64,000 bases of DNA from Malus domestica (Eukaryota > Streptophyta > Magnoliopsida > Rosales > Rosaceae), in the NCBI RefSeq assembly GCF_042453785.1, contig NC_091665.1, forward strand, positions 24,457,501 through 24,521,500. The letters are read 5' to 3'. Position numbers and translations under genes: made by a program. The notes under the pieces were generated by a model, which was not told the origin of the DNA, ran no database searches, and saw nothing but the letters and a program-made list of their open reading frames with translations. Numbering within the stretch: the first letter of the stretch is position 1; the number at the start of each line of letters is the position of its first letter. Positions 22,851 through 33,857 of the stretch are shown piece by piece.

Positions 22851-24603
22851 TTACCGTAAATATAGGGAGACCACTAATTGCAAAAAAATTATGAATTCGC
22901 TTACTACGGCAGCAGGAGAGTGGATGCCAAGAAATGGAACAATGTCTACTTGGAGAAAATTCTCTACAGCTGAACCCACCACGGCACCAGCAACAAGCCC
23001 CCCTACAGTTATGATGGTCGCCTTCCCTGCAAAGATGAACGGAAAATTAGTCCAAATTACTTAATGCCTAATCTCAGGTTTAGAAAAACACACAAAAAAA
23101 AATCTATGGAGCCCGAACTGCATTAAGTAAATGCACTTATCCACAGATCAGATGCGGAAAATTTCAGAAATACCCTTTTATTAACCAATCGTTCTCAAAG
23201 TTGGAGATAGATAACCAACCTGACAAAACAAACCCATGACTTTCATTCATGATTGATGAAACCATGCTAAACGATAAGACAAAAAGAAGTGAATACAAGG
23301 ATTTATGACATAGAAACTTGCAAGTAATCTCCAATACCGTAAGGACGTCTAATAAGCGACAATAAGGAAATGCCTGTACATAAGAAAACTCCATACCTAA
23401 CTTAATATTCTTTTTGGTCATGAAGTACAAGGAAGCTCCAAAGCTACCAGCCAGGATCAGTCCAGGAACATCAGCCCCTCCATACGGCCCCGAAGAAGAA
23501 CCGGAAGCTCCATTGACATAAGTTAAGGCCATCAAAGCTCCATAGACACCAACTTGTACACCCAGATCACTTGTCGAGGGCGTTTCCACTGCAATAGGTG
23601 GATTCTTCACAGTAGCCTGCAGCCACTGCGGCACTGATCCAATCCCAGGAGCACTCACTGGCTTAACATCAGCATAACGAACACTGCTATTCACAACTTT
23701 CCCTGCCCGTCGCTGAGTTAAGCTTCTCATAAGCAACATGTCGTACGCAGCCTCAACCTAAACTAATTAACATTAGTGATAAGGAAATCATAATCATGGC
23801 ATTATAAAATTCCAAACCAAAACTAGAAACCACCATAATAAATGCTTGTGAATTGTGATACTACTACAACCCATCACCCTCAATTACCCCAAAAAAATAC
23901 ATCTAAATTCATAGCTTCGTTTGCAAGCACTAAATTTAACTCTTTTGCAAATTTGTGGCCCAATCAATACTTCATTAGCAATTGAGTAAAACAAATCAAA
24001 TTATTAACTGCTCAAATTATAAACATTTAACATAACATATTAAATATAAACATTTACTTATTTATAAGCTCAGAAACTAGAGCTAGAGTGGCTAAAATCA
24101 TACATTATTCAATAGAATCCACATAAAAAACGCACCTTTAAACATTAAAATCTCTATAATTTTGCAAAAATTAATTAGTTCAACTTCAACCCAATAGTTG
24201 TCGTACACAACCCAGGAAATTACCAAAAGAGATTGACATAAATCTCGAAAGGAAGATTAAGAGATGTAATAACCTGTGCAATCGCCTCCTGGTCATCTTT
24301 ACAAGCTGCGACAATCGAGTTCTTGGCGCGAAGAATTTCATCGAACGAGGCGCCGTCTGAGACGCCGAGGAGCTTGAGGGCGTTCTCGACTGACATCTCG
24401 AACGGTGCGTTGTCGTCGGCTCTGGAGGCGGCCGTGGCAGCCCAGGTTAATGTGCGGCGGGATGGGGCGATGGAGCCCCTCCAAGGCTCGAATTGCATGG
24501 CCGGTTTTCGGATTCCAGTGGGTCCGGGGCGGCGGAGGGGCGGGCGAGGGAAGGAGGAGCCGGCGGAGAGGCGGTTGGGCCGGACGGAGAGAGTGGCTGC
24601 CAT
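22851..24603 (-). CDS. CPP1-like plastid J-like membrane protein (DUF3353)
   Basis: Minus-strand exons 24603-24274, 23757-23397 and 23026-22851 join in phase to 288 aa. The first ~55 residues are Ser/Arg/Pro-rich and look like a chloroplast transit peptide. A J-domain-like segment without the HPD motif follows (about 68-135: FEMSVENALKLLGV, then EAIAQVEAAYDMLLM). The C-terminal half has several hydrophobic segments likely to cross a plastid membrane. In Arabidopsis, CPP1 (CHAPERONE-LIKE PROTEIN OF POR1) stabilises light-dependent protochlorophyllide oxidoreductase, so a role in chlorophyll synthesis is likely by family. Exon 2 runs past its donor as an open frame, but the GTATGG donor restores the conserved C-terminus. 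Slightly longer than the Arabidopsis protein; no break was seen. Confidence 0.9.
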
Positions 24604-25113
24604 GTGTTTGAAGAAATGTGAGGCTGGATTTGGTGCGAAAGTAGCGTGCGTGACGATATGGGTTGTTGTGTTGGGCTGAGTCTTTTGCCGCGGAGTGGGT
24701 CATCTATAATTGTGGACCGTTGATGGACATGTCACCACCAATCAATAATTGTATTCTTCCTTCTACGCTATTTTCTTCCTTCCTTTTACGTTAAATACTT
24801 AATAGACGGCTTTTGGGCCAACTTGGTTCCCCCGATTATCATACTTCATCATTTTAGTCTTTGTAATTTAAAATTGATATAAACGGTTTTTTGATATTAT
24901 CATCTGTCAATTATTTTGATCATTCTGTAAAAAAATATCCGTTAAAAAACACCAGTTCACGAAAATGGGCTAATTTGACAAAAATACCTTTAATTTGATG
25001 GAGATTTCTGACAGAAAGACCAAAATGATTAACTATCTCATGAACAATTTTGGATAAAAAGCCTTTAAAACAATCTCATAGACAATTTTGGATTTAAAAA
25101 AACCCTTAATCTG
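24604..25113. other. Intergenic DNA upstream of the CPP1-like gene
   Basis: It contains the minus-strand gene's promoter region next to 24603 and AT-rich DNA beyond. A phrase of the type ACAATTTTGGAT..AAA recurs at about 25048 and 25082. No gene was seen. Confidence 0.45.
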
Positions 25114-25250
25114 GATGGTGCTATTTACACACACATTTTTCTTCTCACACACTTCTTTCAATCTCCGACCGTCAGATCATAAATTGAAGAAGATCAAAAA
25201 ATTAATAAGGGTGTAAGAAGTAAAAAGAAGTGTGTAAATAACACTACCCT
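25114..25250. mobile_element. Fold-back MITE-like repeat, second copy of the 11243 family
   Basis: Ends GGTGCTATTTACACAC and the inverse of GTGTGTAAATAACACTACC fold back. The inner TTGAAGAAGATCAA and TTCTTCTCACAC blocks match 11243-11400. Confidence 0.62.
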
Positions 25251-25640
25251 TAAATCTAAGAATTTTAGCTTACAAGTGTGAAAAAATATCATGAAAAATT
25301 AGTAATAAGTGGATAACTCAAGTTAGTACTAGCTAAAGTTGAATTTGTCTTGACCTCTATTATTTATAATATGTACGAGTAGGAGTCAATTGAGTTTGAG
25401 ATTTGATATGTTGGAGCTTGTATAATTTATGAATAACTCGTTTAAAAGTGTTTGCTTGGACAGAAGGATCATTGGAATAAAAATTGCTTTGTAAGTTACT
25501 TAAAACAAAAAAAACTCACTTAAGATTTGATTAATTGAAACAAATTTCCACCCGTCCCTAATGCGTTTAGATGTATGTTTAGTTGTGTAGTTCCAAAATC
25601 TGTGATGCATCTTCGTGGAATTAACAAATCTCATGCTATC
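25251..25640. other. AT-rich intergenic DNA
   Basis: Nothing recognisable was seen. Confidence 0.5.
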
Positions 25641-25992
25641 GGGGTGGTTTGGGAGTTAGATGCTTAAAAAAAAACACCCATGAAAAAAAGCTTAGAAGGT
25701 TTTAGGTGTTTGGTAAACTGAAAAAAAATGGCTTATTTTGGAAGCTGCTGTGAGAATAAGCTGAAATCAAAGGAAAAAGCTGAAGTAGCTATTTGCAGCT
25801 TTGGAAAACTAGCTTTTTTTCAAAGCACACATAGCTTCAGTGCTCCTTTAATGAAAAGACCCACTATCAGACTGTTTTTTTCTTTCAAAAGCACTTTTAC
25901 AAAAAAGTTTACCAAACACTCTGCTGATTTATTTCATAGCCGCTTATTCTCACAGCAGCTTTTTTTCAAAGCACAACAATACCAAACCAGCC
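25641..25992. mobile_element. MITE, copy 2 (opposite orientation to 8453-8803)
   Basis: The ~352-bp segment starts GGGGTGGTTTGGGAG and ends ATACCAAACCAGCC. It is the reverse complement of the MITE at 8453-8803 over essentially its full length, with many point differences and small gaps. No clean target duplication was seen. Confidence 0.75.
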
Positions 25993-26189
25993 GGATGTGT
26001 CAGTTACAAAAAAAAAAAAAAATTGTTTGGTGTTATAAAGTATCAGATATTTCAAATTTTATAAGATATTTCAAATTTTTTATAATGAATCAAGATTCGG
26101 CTAAAAGCATACAAGTATTTGTAGAATTTCACATTGGTTAGAGAGAAAGGAGAAAACCAATTTAAATAGGATTACCCTATTCTAACTAG

Positions 26190-26352
26190 CCTCGAGGTTT
26201 TTTTGTGATAAAATGCCACACCTGACGGATTGTGTAGGTGCCTTTTGTGATGAAACCCTACAGCTGACGGAATGTACAGGGGTAATTAACAAGTAAACGG
26301 ATTGTACAGTGGTAATTAACAAGTTGACGGATTGTACAATGGTAATTAACAA
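26190..26352. repeat. 30-bp tandem repeat (about 3 good units plus degenerate ones)
   Basis: The unit ACGGATTGTACA.TGGTAATTAACAAGTTG recurs with 30-bp spacing (for example at 26297 and 26327), preceded by less perfect copies from about 26224. It is not in any exon. Confidence 0.75.
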
Positions 26353-26826
26353 GTTGAGGACAATATCAATGTTGTTGGAAGTGGATATATGACCCGTCTT
26401 TCTGATAATACTACAGTATTGTAATGAGCGAAAAGAGTAATTGATCAAGTTCGTGAGCAATTCTGTAAAGAAACACTTATGATACTAAAACTTATGCCTT
26501 ATTGAGCATTTTACTGGAATATCGGAGAAATCCCATGGATAAGTGAGGCAAAAGCTGAGATCGGACTTAAACTTACAATTCGAGGACCTTAAATTTTTTT
26601 CAAATGAAAAAAATACTAATCTAATTTTTTTTTCAAAGCCTAATCTAATCTAATTACCTTTTCATTACTACCATTAATTTTCGTATGTATTCCTTGTGGG
26701 GTCCGCCCAAATTAACCGGCTCTTGGCGCCTCACATCCCTCCTGGATATCTCTTTTGCACGTCAGTTACTCGAAGCGTGGGGAACTCGGTAGCCTTTGAA
26801 AGTGCGCCGTACTGGAAACTCGAACG

Positions 26827-29800
26827 ATGTCGTTGGCTGCCTGTTGGAGGCTGACTCTGACATGCCCGACACCGACCTCCTCGCGGACTTCATCCTGCTT
26901 CTCTCCCAGAAGCCGAAGTGGGTTCCGTTGCAGAGCTTCTTCTGGGCAAGCCCACGCTGCAATTGGGGGCCCAAACGACAAGGAAAAGAAGAAGGTTGTC
27001 GTTGTTGGCTCTGGCTGGGCTGGCCTCGGCGCTGCTCACCACCTCTGCAACCAGGTTTCTCTTTCTATCTCTCTATGTTTGTGGAAGACTGTGAGAATCA
27101 TTCCCACCTCAATCCACGCATACGATGCAATATATGATGAATGGTTCGACTACTAGTAATTGCACCGATGCTTTTGTGATAAAACTGCGCATATGTTTGG
27201 GCTAGTAGGTGATTAGATGATAAGTTAGGATATCGCTGTGATTAGTAGTAAGTTGCTTGTCCGTCTCTCTGAAATATACCGTATTTTGGTATTTCATTTG
27301 CAGGGTTTTGATGTTACTGTTATCGAACAAGGTAGTGGCTTGGGCGTACTTCATGAAATTGGTATCCAGCGCGGTAAAAGAAGCAATCTTTTGTTTTTTA
27401 TAATGGATTTTGGAAACTGGGTTTCTTTTCGAATCTTAATTTGGCAGATACCCTTTTTGATTTTTGAGAAGCTCAACGTAGGGATTGTTGAATTGAATTC
27501 TGATAAATGATGTCAGCATTTGAATTCTGCTGTGTTTTGTAGGTAATTGGTATCCTTTCCGGAATATTTTTAGCCTTGTTGATGAGCTAGGTATCAAACC
27601 CTTTACTAACTGGACAAAGTTTGCACAATATTCAGCAGAAGGGTTGGAGGTAAGTTAATCTACATTTGTTTACATTTTTAGTGTTTGAGCAATGCTCGGT
27701 GATTGGTTTCTTGTTATTGTTTTAAAACTTGAGATTGAGTTAGAAGTTTTGAAATGTGTTAACGGAGGCAGTAATGTTCTTCAGGCTGAGTTTCCGGTAT
27801 TTCAGGACCTTCCTCAATTGCCAGCACCATTTGGAACCTTATACTATACACAGGTATAGTTTGCTTGTACGGTCGCAACCTTATGAATCATAGATTCATT
27901 CCTTGTTCCGGTGAAAAAGTTTAGCAGCATAGTGTTAATCAATAGAGTTGGCATTGTTTGCAGTTTGCTCAGCTGCCATTGGTTGATAGATTAACTTCAC
28001 TTCCCTTAACAGCTGCAGGTATGTCTCATACTAAAATCTAAGATCTAGATTTAAAAAGTTTAATGCTTAATCAGCACACGTTTATCTGTCGAAGGAGCTA
28101 GTAGGAAGTCCTAAACAATTGTATATATGAGAAGCTGTTGGAAGAAATTGTTGAAGGTAGTCCTACACATCTCACAATTCCTGCACTGATGAATTTATCT
28201 CTGCATTTTCTTTACAGTGATCGATTTTGACAACACAGATACAGCCTGGAGAAAATACGATGCAAGTAGGCCCTCTATATCACAAACTATGGGTTCCATT
28301 ATTCGGAAAATTATTTTTTACGTGCACTGAAAACACTCAAAGCTAAGTCTAAGTAAGAGGTTTCACTGGTAGTTACTGCAAGGGAGCTTTTTAAGCAGTT
28401 TGGATGTTCGGAAAACCTTTATCAGAATGTCTTATCACCATTGATTCAAGTGGGTCTTTCTGCACCGGCTGAACAATGTAGTGCTGCCGCAACTCTTGGT
28501 TTACTATCCTACATCTTTGCTCACCAGGTTTGATATGTTTAGTTACTTTTCTAGAGTAAGAGAGGTTTTTTGCATTCATTTCTCACTGTTTTTTTTTTTG
28601 GTCAAAATTCGTTTCTCACTGTTGAGCATTATCTTTTGTTTCTTTCCTTTTTCGTTATCTAATTAAATCGTAATATATTGATGGGTGTAGAAAAATTTTG
28701 ATCTCGTTTTGTGTCGTGGAACAAGTAGAGAAAGGATTTTCAAGCCATGGATGGAGTCTTTGACAACTAAAGGTTGCAAATTCGAGAAGGGTATGCAATT
28801 AACAGACTTTGTGCTTAATGAGGAAACTGGTTCTATTTCAGAAGTAGTTTGCAATGGAGGAGTTTATAATGCTGATGCAGTTGTCTTAGCTATTGGAATA
28901 TCCACACTCCAAAAAATTATTGAAAACAGGTATCTTACGAATATCAGGATGTTTAAATTATTTTCTCTTCTATCCAATGTTTATTTGAAATGCATTCCTT
29001 TGGATTTGGTTAGAAAACTATACATTGGTATTGCAGCAATAATGTTACAACTGCACTCAAACTACAGCACACATGATAACTTTTTTCGAGATATATTATT
29101 GTTTAAAACTGCAAAATGCATCGTAGAGCTTCAATTAAACCTAGACCTGCTATTCTACCTTAATTGGCAGTACTTGAGTTCTGTATAGTGCAGTGTTGTG
29201 TACAAGGGAGGAGTTTCTCAAAGTCTTGAACTTGGCTAGCATTGATGCACTCTCTGTTAAGCTTTGGCTTGATAGGAAGGTGAGTGCAGCGAAAGTCTTT
29301 AACATAGCTTCCTTATCTTAACTGCTTTTTGATGTATACATTTATTCTCCTCTTTATTATTAGCAGGAAAGTTTTATGAAGTTTTTGTGATCACTTCTGA
29401 GCTCTGATTTCTCCTTTGCTTTCGTTTTTTTTTAATACGGAATCTAGTACCTACCTTATTAGTTGGCAGTCTGACTTAGCTTTCTGTAAACAAAGCTGGT
29501 AAAATGGTATTTTTCCGTTACTATTTGACAGATCTGATTCTTTTCGTAAACTTCACACCTAACCAGGTTAACATTCCAAATGCATGCAATGCTTGCTCCG
29601 GATTTGACGATTCATTTGGTTGGACTTTCTTTGATTTGAATGCAATCTATGACGATCATAAAGATAGTTCGGTAACAGTGTTACAAGCTGATTTTGTGAG
29701 TATCTATGTTCCTAATTTTTTCCCCTCTCATCTTGTGATTATTCTCAGTCTGCTTTAGAGGTAAAATCTTATCCTTTGTTGTTCCAAATGTCTCTTGAGT

Positions 29801-30609
29801 AGTATCGCGCCAACGAGTTGTTGCCACTGAAAGATGAGCAAATAGTCTCTCGAGCAGTATCCTACCTGTCAAAGTACATTAAAGACTTCAAGAATGTTAC
29901 TGTGACAAACAAGAAGATTGGCAGATTTCCAAAATCATTACCTCACTTCTTTCCCGGTAAGAGTTTTCATGTCATGACCTATCACCTATGCCATCTTGTT
30001 ATAGGTATTCAATTGTTTAGGTACGATTGTGTACACATTTTTGTATAGGTAAGTAAATTGCACTAAAGTCTACTTTACATAAACTACATGAGAACTCAGT
30101 TGGGAAATCAAAGATTTTTCAATGATCCTTCAAATCAGAGCAGACCGCAGCTGTATCTTTGTTGTTATCATTGATCCTGGAATGCATCATCTTTCTTCGC
30201 TGTTGTGTCCTCTCGTAATAGGTTCATATAAGGACATGATGCGTGGGGCTACATCTTTCCAGAACTTGTTCATGGCGGGAGACTGGATTATAACCCGACA
30301 TGGTTCATGGTCACAGGTTAGACTCAAAGTCTCAAACAAACTATATCATTCCCATCTTCCTGGTTCAAGATAAGCATAAACAAAAAGACTGAAGACATAT
30401 GCTTTGCTGCATTTCCTCGACAGGAGAAAACTTACGTGACGGGACTTGAAGCTGCGAATCGCGCAGTAGACTACCTAGAAGAAGGAAGTTTTGCGAAAAT
30501 AATACCTGTAGAGGAAGATGAACCGCACATTCAAGCGCTTCGCAGCCTGAACAGAAGCTTCAAGGAGATCACAGCACAGCTTCCGTTGTCCAGTTACTTC
30601 CTCCAATGA
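26827..30609 (+). CDS. Plastid FAD-dependent amine oxidase/carotenoid-desaturase-like oxidoreductase
   Basis: Thirteen exons join in phase to 541 aa: 26827-27054, 27304-27373, 27543-27649, 27785-27853, 27964-28018, 28218-28265, 28373-28527, 28691-28929, 29189-29279, 29567-29695, 29803-29956, 30222-30316 and 30424-30609. Residues 1-52 are Ser/Thr/Arg-rich, like a transit peptide. The dinucleotide-binding fold follows (VVVVGSGWAGLGAAHHL, about 56-72), with an acidic residue after the second strand (TVIEQG). A C-terminal FAD motif FMAGDWI..RHGSWSQ and GLEAANRAV lie near the end. The fold is that of the FAD amine-oxidase/phytoene-desaturase superfamily. I recognise it as a conserved plant protein without assigned substrate and do not name a reaction. 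Because of many short exons it looks broken at first sight, but it is intact. Confidence 0.85.
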
Positions 30610-31020
30610 GCTTGTCTGATTTGATTGTTTGTGCAGTTTAATCCCCCATGTATTATTCTTGAATCCTACCATTAAATGAAAAAATCTTTATAATTATGGA
30701 CCTTTTATCACTAATGCTGAGTATTTGAATTGATTTATTGACCAAAATTTATCCCCCTATCAAGGCATCGATCAACACTAGCTTCGTATGTCTCTCTGTG
30801 AACAAAATTTTGGAGTGAAACTTTATTACTTTGAATACCTTCATTGAAGGACAAATTTTAGTACTATGAATACTAAAATTAATAATTCCTCCCTAAATTC
30901 ATTCAAGGATTAATACCAAATAAAGATTTTATATTTTTTTTCTTAAATTTGAATTGCATGACATTTGATCAGATTTTTTTTACTTTTTCAGAATAAAATA
31001 TTTTAATTTTGTTGATTTTT
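30610..31020 (+). other. 3' UTR of the oxidoreductase gene and AT-rich flank
   Basis: After TGA at 30607-30609, an ATTAAATGAAAAAA stretch near 30672 may act in polyadenylation. Beyond about 30720 it is AT-rich DNA with no gene. Confidence 0.45.
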
Positions 31021-31163
31021 TTAACAAACAATATTACCTACACTAAGGATGATGGTTGAGCTTAGCCTCACAATGGAATATGGTTCAAATTCAACTTTGG
31101 CAAGAATCGAATCTAAGACTTTTCACTTACAAGTGAATATGAATACGTCTAGACTGTAGTACT
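31021..31163 (+). repeat. Dispersed repeat copy interrupted by the Tat element
   Basis: The segment from TTAACAAACAATATT through TAGCCTCACAATGG, TGGTTCAAATTC, GAATCTAAGAC to TCTAGACTGTAGTACT is matched by 62901-63055. In that copy the sequence continues across the point where the LTR element sits here (GTAGTATTAAATGGC versus GTAGTACT and AAATGAC). It may be a SINE, but no A/B boxes were confirmed. Confidence 0.7.
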
Positions 31164-31681
31164 TGTTGATGCACAAAACCGGAGGTCTTGGAACAACAGA
31201 AAGTGTCAGGTTTTGTGACCTTCGCTTGGTTGCTTGGTTGCTTCAGTCACTAGTGAGGATAAGTACGTAAATGAATAGAGACAGAGAAGCAAACACAGGA
31301 TGTACGTGGTTCACCCAGATTGGCTACGTCCACGGAGTAGAGGAGTTCTTATTAGTAGTGAAGGGCTTACACAAGTACAAAGGATCAAGCTCTCAATTTA
31401 GTGAGTTCTTGTGAATGATTTAACACAAAATGGCATTAGGCAATATTGTGGGGGAATGACCCCTATTTATAGAAAAACTTGTAGCTTTGTCACATTGACA
31501 TGTGTCATGTTGTGATTGGTTCTTGATGTCGACACGTGCTGCGCTCTGATTGGCTTCTAATCTTGACACGTGTCGAGTAGTGATTGGCCTCCTGGTCGGA
31601 GGGGAACTCTTCTGGGTCCTTGACAGTATAGCGTTGGCCGGTGCTCGGTAGTTTCGGGATTGGTCAAGTATGGTACAAACA
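31164..31681 (-). repeat. 3' LTR of the Tat element
   Basis: It is 518 bp and, by reading line against line, identical to 45914-46431. It begins TGTTGATGCAC and ends GGTACAAACA on the plus strand. Confidence 0.95.
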
Positions 31682-31694
31682 GTGTTCCCCTAAG
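31682..31694 (-). promoter_or_regulatory. Probable polypurine tract
   Basis: On the minus strand the bases just before the 3' LTR read TTAGGGGAACAC. This is the purine-rich stretch expected for plus-strand priming at this exact place. Confidence 0.55.
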
Positions 31695-31990
31695 TTCCCG
31701 AGTGAGGGAAACTCCTCGGTTGGGGACTTGTAAGATCCAATCCCTTGAGTAATCACGAAACTTCTAAGTACCGAAGTGTGGTCTGATCTTCATCTGCCCT
31801 TCTCTGGAAGTACCTTTCCTCCATCCGGGAATGGTGTATTTAGCTGATGTTGACGCACAAGGTAATGTATCAATTTCACTTGAAGCTTACTTGTAGTTTC
31901 GGGCTTGGTCAAGTGCGATACAAACCCTATGGTAGGAGTCCCCCAAGTCGCCGAGCTAGGAGATCTGCCGAAAGAGGTGACAGACAAGGT
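31682..31990. repeat. LTR-proximal block duplicated at 34735-34900
   Basis: TGTTCCC.TAA.TTCCCGAGTGAG, CTCGGTTGG.GACTTG, GAGTA.TCACGAA and GGGAGTCCCCCAAGTC occur in the same order here and at 34735-34900, with scattered changes. Confidence 0.75.
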
Positions 31991-32039
31991 AAGCAGTCAA
32001 ACTTCCAAGTAAGCAAACCAGGAGCAGAGGTTTGACTTC

Positions 32040-33470
32040 GGCTTCCGGTTGATTGTTCTCATTCTCCTTGTCTCTCATTCAACTGCCAGGATAAGGAGAA
32101 GCAAATGGATAAGAGATGATATGAGATACTTTTGCTTTTGAAGAAGTAACTTTCCACAGGCTTATTCTTGAACTGTGCTGGAGGGTTTTCTGGTGCCCTT
32201 CAGAGTATAAGGCCGACTCAAAAATTTGAGGGTCAAAACAAGTCCATCAAATCTAGAGTACGTTCGACCTTGATGATATGGGATACTATTGCTGTTGACG
32301 GAATAATGAATGTGGTATGGAAAGGTGTCGTGCTGTAGTGATCTGTTTCAGCCCACCGTTGAACCTTCTGCTTCAATCTTTTGCATGGCAGAAGTGGTGT
32401 GCAACCTTTGCATTTAAATGGTCCTTCAGAACATTCCTTCATAGTGACTCATTCACGCTTGGCAGCTTCAGTGTAAAGAGCCAATATCTGATCAACTGTC
32501 ATGAGGTATTTGCCGGTGGAATTCGTGACCTTGATAGCAGTTGAGGATGAGTACTCGAGAGCAATGCTAAGTAAGCGACCAGGCAAAGGCTCCAGGCAGT
32601 CAGTTCCAAATTGGAGGTTTGATTTCAGGTTCCGACTGACTGCTCTCTTTCTCCTTGTCCTGCAGGTGTGGACAAGGACAAAGACAAAGACAGGGAGAAA
32701 GCATGATATGGGATACTCTTGCTTTCGACCCTGATGATATGAGATACTCTTGTTCTTGGTGTGGCTTATTTGCTGAGGTATTATCGGGGGGAAATAAAGC
32801 TGAGTATTTCGAGAGGTTATGTTGAGGGTGCCTTTTCGAATGCGAGAAAGGGTTGAGCATTTTTGCAGGTTTGCCTGTCCGTTGAGGAGGGAGGTCAATG
32901 TATATAGGGATTTCCCAATAACAAGTAGTAATGCTATTCCTTTACCCTTCTTGGTCACAGCAATGTAGTGGGAGCTGCCAGCTTCACGTGTTTTAATTTT
33001 GTCAGAGCACTTTGAAAAAGTGGTATGTGGTATCTGGAAAGCTGATATTACGTGTGAAGATTACAGACAAGCTTTATCTAAGGAAATCTGGCTCTCGAAG
33101 TTCTGAGAGTTGTGCCTCTTCGGTTTTCGAACAAGCAATCCCGTCGAGGATCTGACTCTCGAGATTCGGAAAGCGGTGCTACTCCGGTTTTTGAGAAAGT
33201 AATTATGTTGGGAGTCTTTTCTCGAATGTGAGTAAAGGTTGGACGTTCTTGCCAACCTGTCTTGCCGCAAAACACGGAGGTCGACACACATAGGGACTTT
33301 CCAGTTGTCAAGCAGTGGTGCTGTTCCTTTACCCTTATGGGTAATAGTAGGGTAGCTGGAACTTCGAAATTCTCGTGCCTAAACTTTGTCAGAGATCTTT
33401 GACAAAGTTATATGTGGTACCCGAGGAGTTGATGGTGCATATGGAGAGCGGTGATTGAACAGTAAGATTC
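32040..33470. other. Non-coding internal region of the element
   Basis: Short degenerate direct repeats occur, for example GATATG.GATACT.TTGCTTTT at about 32116, 32272, 32704 and 32735, and TCTC.TTCTCCTTGTC at 32060 and 32648. No ORF with family features was seen. Confidence 0.5.
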
Positions 33471-33569
33471 ACGTGCTTTCTACTTCACCAGAAATCTTCG
33501 ACAGATTGCCCGTAATTTCCGCAAAGCTGAGTGTGCATGTGACAGGTGCTGACGAGGCTGAAAAAGCAG

Positions 33570-33718
33570 GTGCTTCTTCGATTTCTGAGATCGGCCCTCG
33601 TGGTCTCTGAGCAGCCCAGCTTTTGAGAAAGCAAACGCCTCTTCGATTTCTGAGATCGGCCCTCGTGGTCTCTGAGCAGCCCAGCTTTTGAGAAAGCAAA
33701 CGCCTCTTCGATTTCTGA
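33570..33718. repeat. 65-bp tandem repeat
   Basis: The unit running from CCTCTTCGATTTCTGAG through GGTCTCTGAGCAGCCCAG to GAGAAAGCAAACG is present twice in full and a third time in part. The TTCGATTTC marks at 33577, 33642 and 33707 are exactly 65 bp apart, and the copies are almost identical. Confidence 0.9.
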
Positions 33719-33734
33719 AGCTCCGTCGAGTGCA

Positions 33735-33746
33735 GATTTTTATAGA
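33735..33746 (+). promoter_or_regulatory. TATA-like box for the 224-aa antisense ORF
   Basis: GATTTTTATAGAGG lies about 115 bp upstream of the ATG at 33858, followed by a CTTCTTC-rich leader. The spacing and composition fit a plant core promoter, but this is inference. Confidence 0.4.
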
Positions 33747-33857
33747 GGCTGGCATTAAGTTCCACAGCACACTTGAATCTCTACCAGTAGAAGCTCATTT
33801 CTTGCACTTCTAAGATCTTGATTTGTCTGACCTCTTCCTTCTTCAACACATTTGAAA

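Noticed and set aside
23164..23396. Open-frame extension of CPP1-like exon 2
   Set aside because: This is intron read-through; splicing at 23397 to 23026 restores the conserved membrane C-terminus.
26182..26460. 30-bp repeats and the 181-bp array as CRISPR-like arrays
   Set aside because: The repeats are directly adjacent without unique spacers, and the genome is a plant nuclear one.
26827..30609. The FAD oxidoreductase as a pseudogene
   Set aside because: The frame looks shattered, but all thirteen exons join in phase with GT-AG signals and no stop.
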